Positions 42,540 through 43,792 of a DNA stretch of 43,792 nt are shown here, piece after piece. A program made the position numbers and the translations under genes. The notes below the pieces were generated by a model, which worked only from the letters and a program-made list of their open reading frames with translations, searched no databases and was not told where the DNA came from. How positions within the stretch are numbered: position 1 is the stretch's first letter; each line of letters opens with the position of its first letter. Source of the DNA: Oopsacas minuta (lineage: Eukaryota > Porifera > Hexactinellida > Lyssacinosida > Leucopsacidae); the NCBI GenBank assembly GCA_024704765.1, contig JAKMXF010000072.1, forward strand, positions 1-43,792. The letters run 5' to 3'.

Positions 42540-43220
42540 AACATCCTATAATTGTACCAAAGAAGTATAAGATATAATATTAATTCTCTTGGAAGACAAA
42601 AAATATTGAAATCGTAATCTACGCCCAAATTTAGCCCTAATTAACTAGTTGAAGCTAATGTCTCAGAAGATTTGAAGTGCTTACCAAAAGGTGTGAAAAT
42701 ATGATTAATCAAATGAAAAATTAGTGTATACTTGTATATTTAATCCAATGTATTGATCAATAGAATTGCAGTCTACATCAATACAAATATATTTCTACTA
42801 CATGTCAAAAGCAAGTCAGTTTTGCATTTTCGGCTTTATACTAAAGACATAAAAACTTAAAAATTTAAGCACATTATTATCAACCCCTACATGTATTTTA
42901 GAAATTCTGAGAAAAATAATGGCACTTGAATAACAATTTTCTGGATAATACGAAATATATGTGTGGTTAATCACCGACAGACTATGCCAAATTCCGCCAC
43001 GGCTTGCCACAAGAAACTTGACAAAATATAATTACAAAAATGAAAGTATTCTACATCTGTCCATTCGTAAATTATCGAAAAGTAAAACTTAAAATTGTAA
43101 CTCTCAATTTGAGGGAGCCCTGTACACTCAAAAATGTAAATAAATTGCACGAGAAGGGGCGGGAATTCAAACAAGATTATGTAAAAAATTGAGGCAGGAA
43201 TCGACCAAATTCGTGAAGTA
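42540..43220. other. AT-rich DNA, nothing recognised
   Basis: A 107-codon minus-strand frame (42971-43294) runs across the border into the next transposon and is therefore chance. Confidence 0.45.
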
Positions 43221-43792
43221 CAGGGTGGCCTTGAAGTCCTGTTCCATTGATAAAGTGGAATTGCTTGACTAAACTGTATCCTATAGGCTGGCAATTTTTA
43301 TTCGTATACAGAATACTATCAGAATATATAATATCTTTACTACTCAATATAACCTCCTAGTTTTTTAACTACGGCTCTCAATCTTTCAGAAAATGCTCCA
43401 ACCGCGGCACGAATGCTTTCCTGAGGTATTTTGTTCCACTCCCTTGTTAAAGACCGCTTCAAACACTCGACAGAGGTATGAGACTTGGCGCAAGCATTGG
43501 TCTCCAGGATGGACCAAATTGCAAAGTCCATCGGTTCAGGTCTGGACTATAGGGAGGCCATTCTGTCTTCTGAATAAATCCTGGAAAATTGTGTTGGAGC
43601 CAGGTTTGGGTACTATTGGCGGTATGAGCCGGTGCTCTATCCTGCTGGAATATAAACGGTTCTCCATTAAACATTGTTTGACCTAGATTCTGCAATACAG
43701 GCTCCAAGATAAGCTCCCGATAGGTGGTAGCATTTATTTTTACTCCAGGGGGGACAAATATCAATGGTGTCCGAGCAGTTGCCGAGACACCA
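43221..43792 (-). mobile_element. DD37D mariner/maT-like element, cut by window end
   Basis: TA at 43219-43220 followed by CAGGGTGGCCTTGAAGTCCT marks one TIR. The other end lies beyond 43792. It is related to, but distinct from, the DD37D element at 26861-28171 (different TIR after CAGGGTG, similar protein). Confidence 0.85.
43340..43792 (-). pseudogene. DD37D transposase, C-terminal part, frameshifted
   Basis: Minus strand, entering from the window edge in frame GVSATARTPLIFVPPGVKIN. QQDRAPAHTANSTQ follows, with the second catalytic Asp present and the usual Gly after it changed to Arg. Next is EWPPYSPDLN. A one-base frameshift here (about 43530) leads into MDFAIWSILE, which carries the third Asp, 37 residues after the second. 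It ends AVVKKLGGYIE at 43340. Protein similarity to the 27024-28051 transposase is evident in PSGVKINAATY/PPGVKINATTY and KGGYIE/LGGYIE. Inactive as it stands. Confidence 0.9.

Noticed and set aside
42971-43294. 107-codon minus-strand ORF
   Set aside because: It runs across the left boundary of the DD37D element (43221), so it cannot be one ancestral gene, and has no recognisable motif.
1-43792. tRNA, rRNA, CRISPR array, bacterial operon or viral genes
   Set aside because: No cloverleaf with a GGTTCGANTCC-type B box, no regularly spaced direct repeats with unique spacers, and no prokaryotic gene organisation were found.

Overview
This window is AT-rich eukaryotic DNA in which one host gene can be recognised, embedded in layers of old and fairly young DNA transposons. 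The host gene is a two-CGHC protein disulfide isomerase (PDI) with spliced exons. The repeat content (Tc1/mariner elements of DD37E, DD37D and DD34D type, TTF/ZMYM1-like hATs, a Helitron with an OTU domain, a KRBA2-like integrase tail) points to an invertebrate, plausibly an arthropod such as a copepod. The species assignment is an inference; no ribosomal or mitochondrial marker is present. I see no bacterial gene, CRISPR array, tRNA or rRNA.

Layout. 1-3.4 kb: mostly unassigned AT-rich DNA with a hAT-like terminus and one copy of a dispersed repeat (R1). 3.4-5.5 kb: minus-strand Helitron remnant (Rep domain, then an OTU-like piece). 5.6-7.7 kb: minus-strand hAT transposase pseudogene (hAT-1). 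8.7-9.4 kb: a 723-bp element with TGT...ACA inverted ends holding a KRBA2-like integrase C-terminus. 9.8-10.2 kb: a long foldback repeat, with a second copy at 23.9-24.4 kb. 10.42-10.69 kb: the last coding exon of a PDI gene. 10.9-12.2 kb: hAT fragments, GATTAC-rich hAT ends and CRE-containing duplications. 12.7-14.1 kb: Tc1-like DD37E element. 14.2-14.4 kb: a near-perfect 197-bp palindrome. 15.0-18.1 kb: hAT-4, interrupted by a second DD37E element (15396-16720). 18.3-20.1 kb: two short non-autonomous hATs. 25.1-26.2 kb: DD34D mariner. 26.9-28.2 kb: DD37D element with both ends and a single frameshift. 29.4-30.3 kb: hAT-3. 31.1-31.4 kb: an unidentified ORF. 35.82-37.06 kb: first coding exon of a PDI gene with a phase-1 splice donor. 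37.8-38.1 kb: a TA-flanked MITE. 38.4-39.3 kb: hAT-2. 39.5-41.54 kb: hAT-5, with a perfect 8-bp target duplication and an unoccupied copy of its target repeat at 42.25-42.54 kb. 43.22 kb to the end: a DD37D element cut by the window edge.

The most unusual arrangement is the PDI gene. The 3' exon (10420-10685) lies about 25 kb upstream of the 5' exon (35820-37056) on the same strand. The two have compatible intron phase and together make a complete a-b-b'-a' protein of about 500 residues. The simplest reading is the inside of a tandem duplication of a gene with a long intron; a rearranged gene or assembly error remains possible.

The transposase genes are nearly all pseudogenes with stops and frameshifts. 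They are useful as a stratigraphy: DD37E inside hAT-4, hAT-5 inside an older repeat. No co-operating gene system (operon-like or defence-like) is evident.
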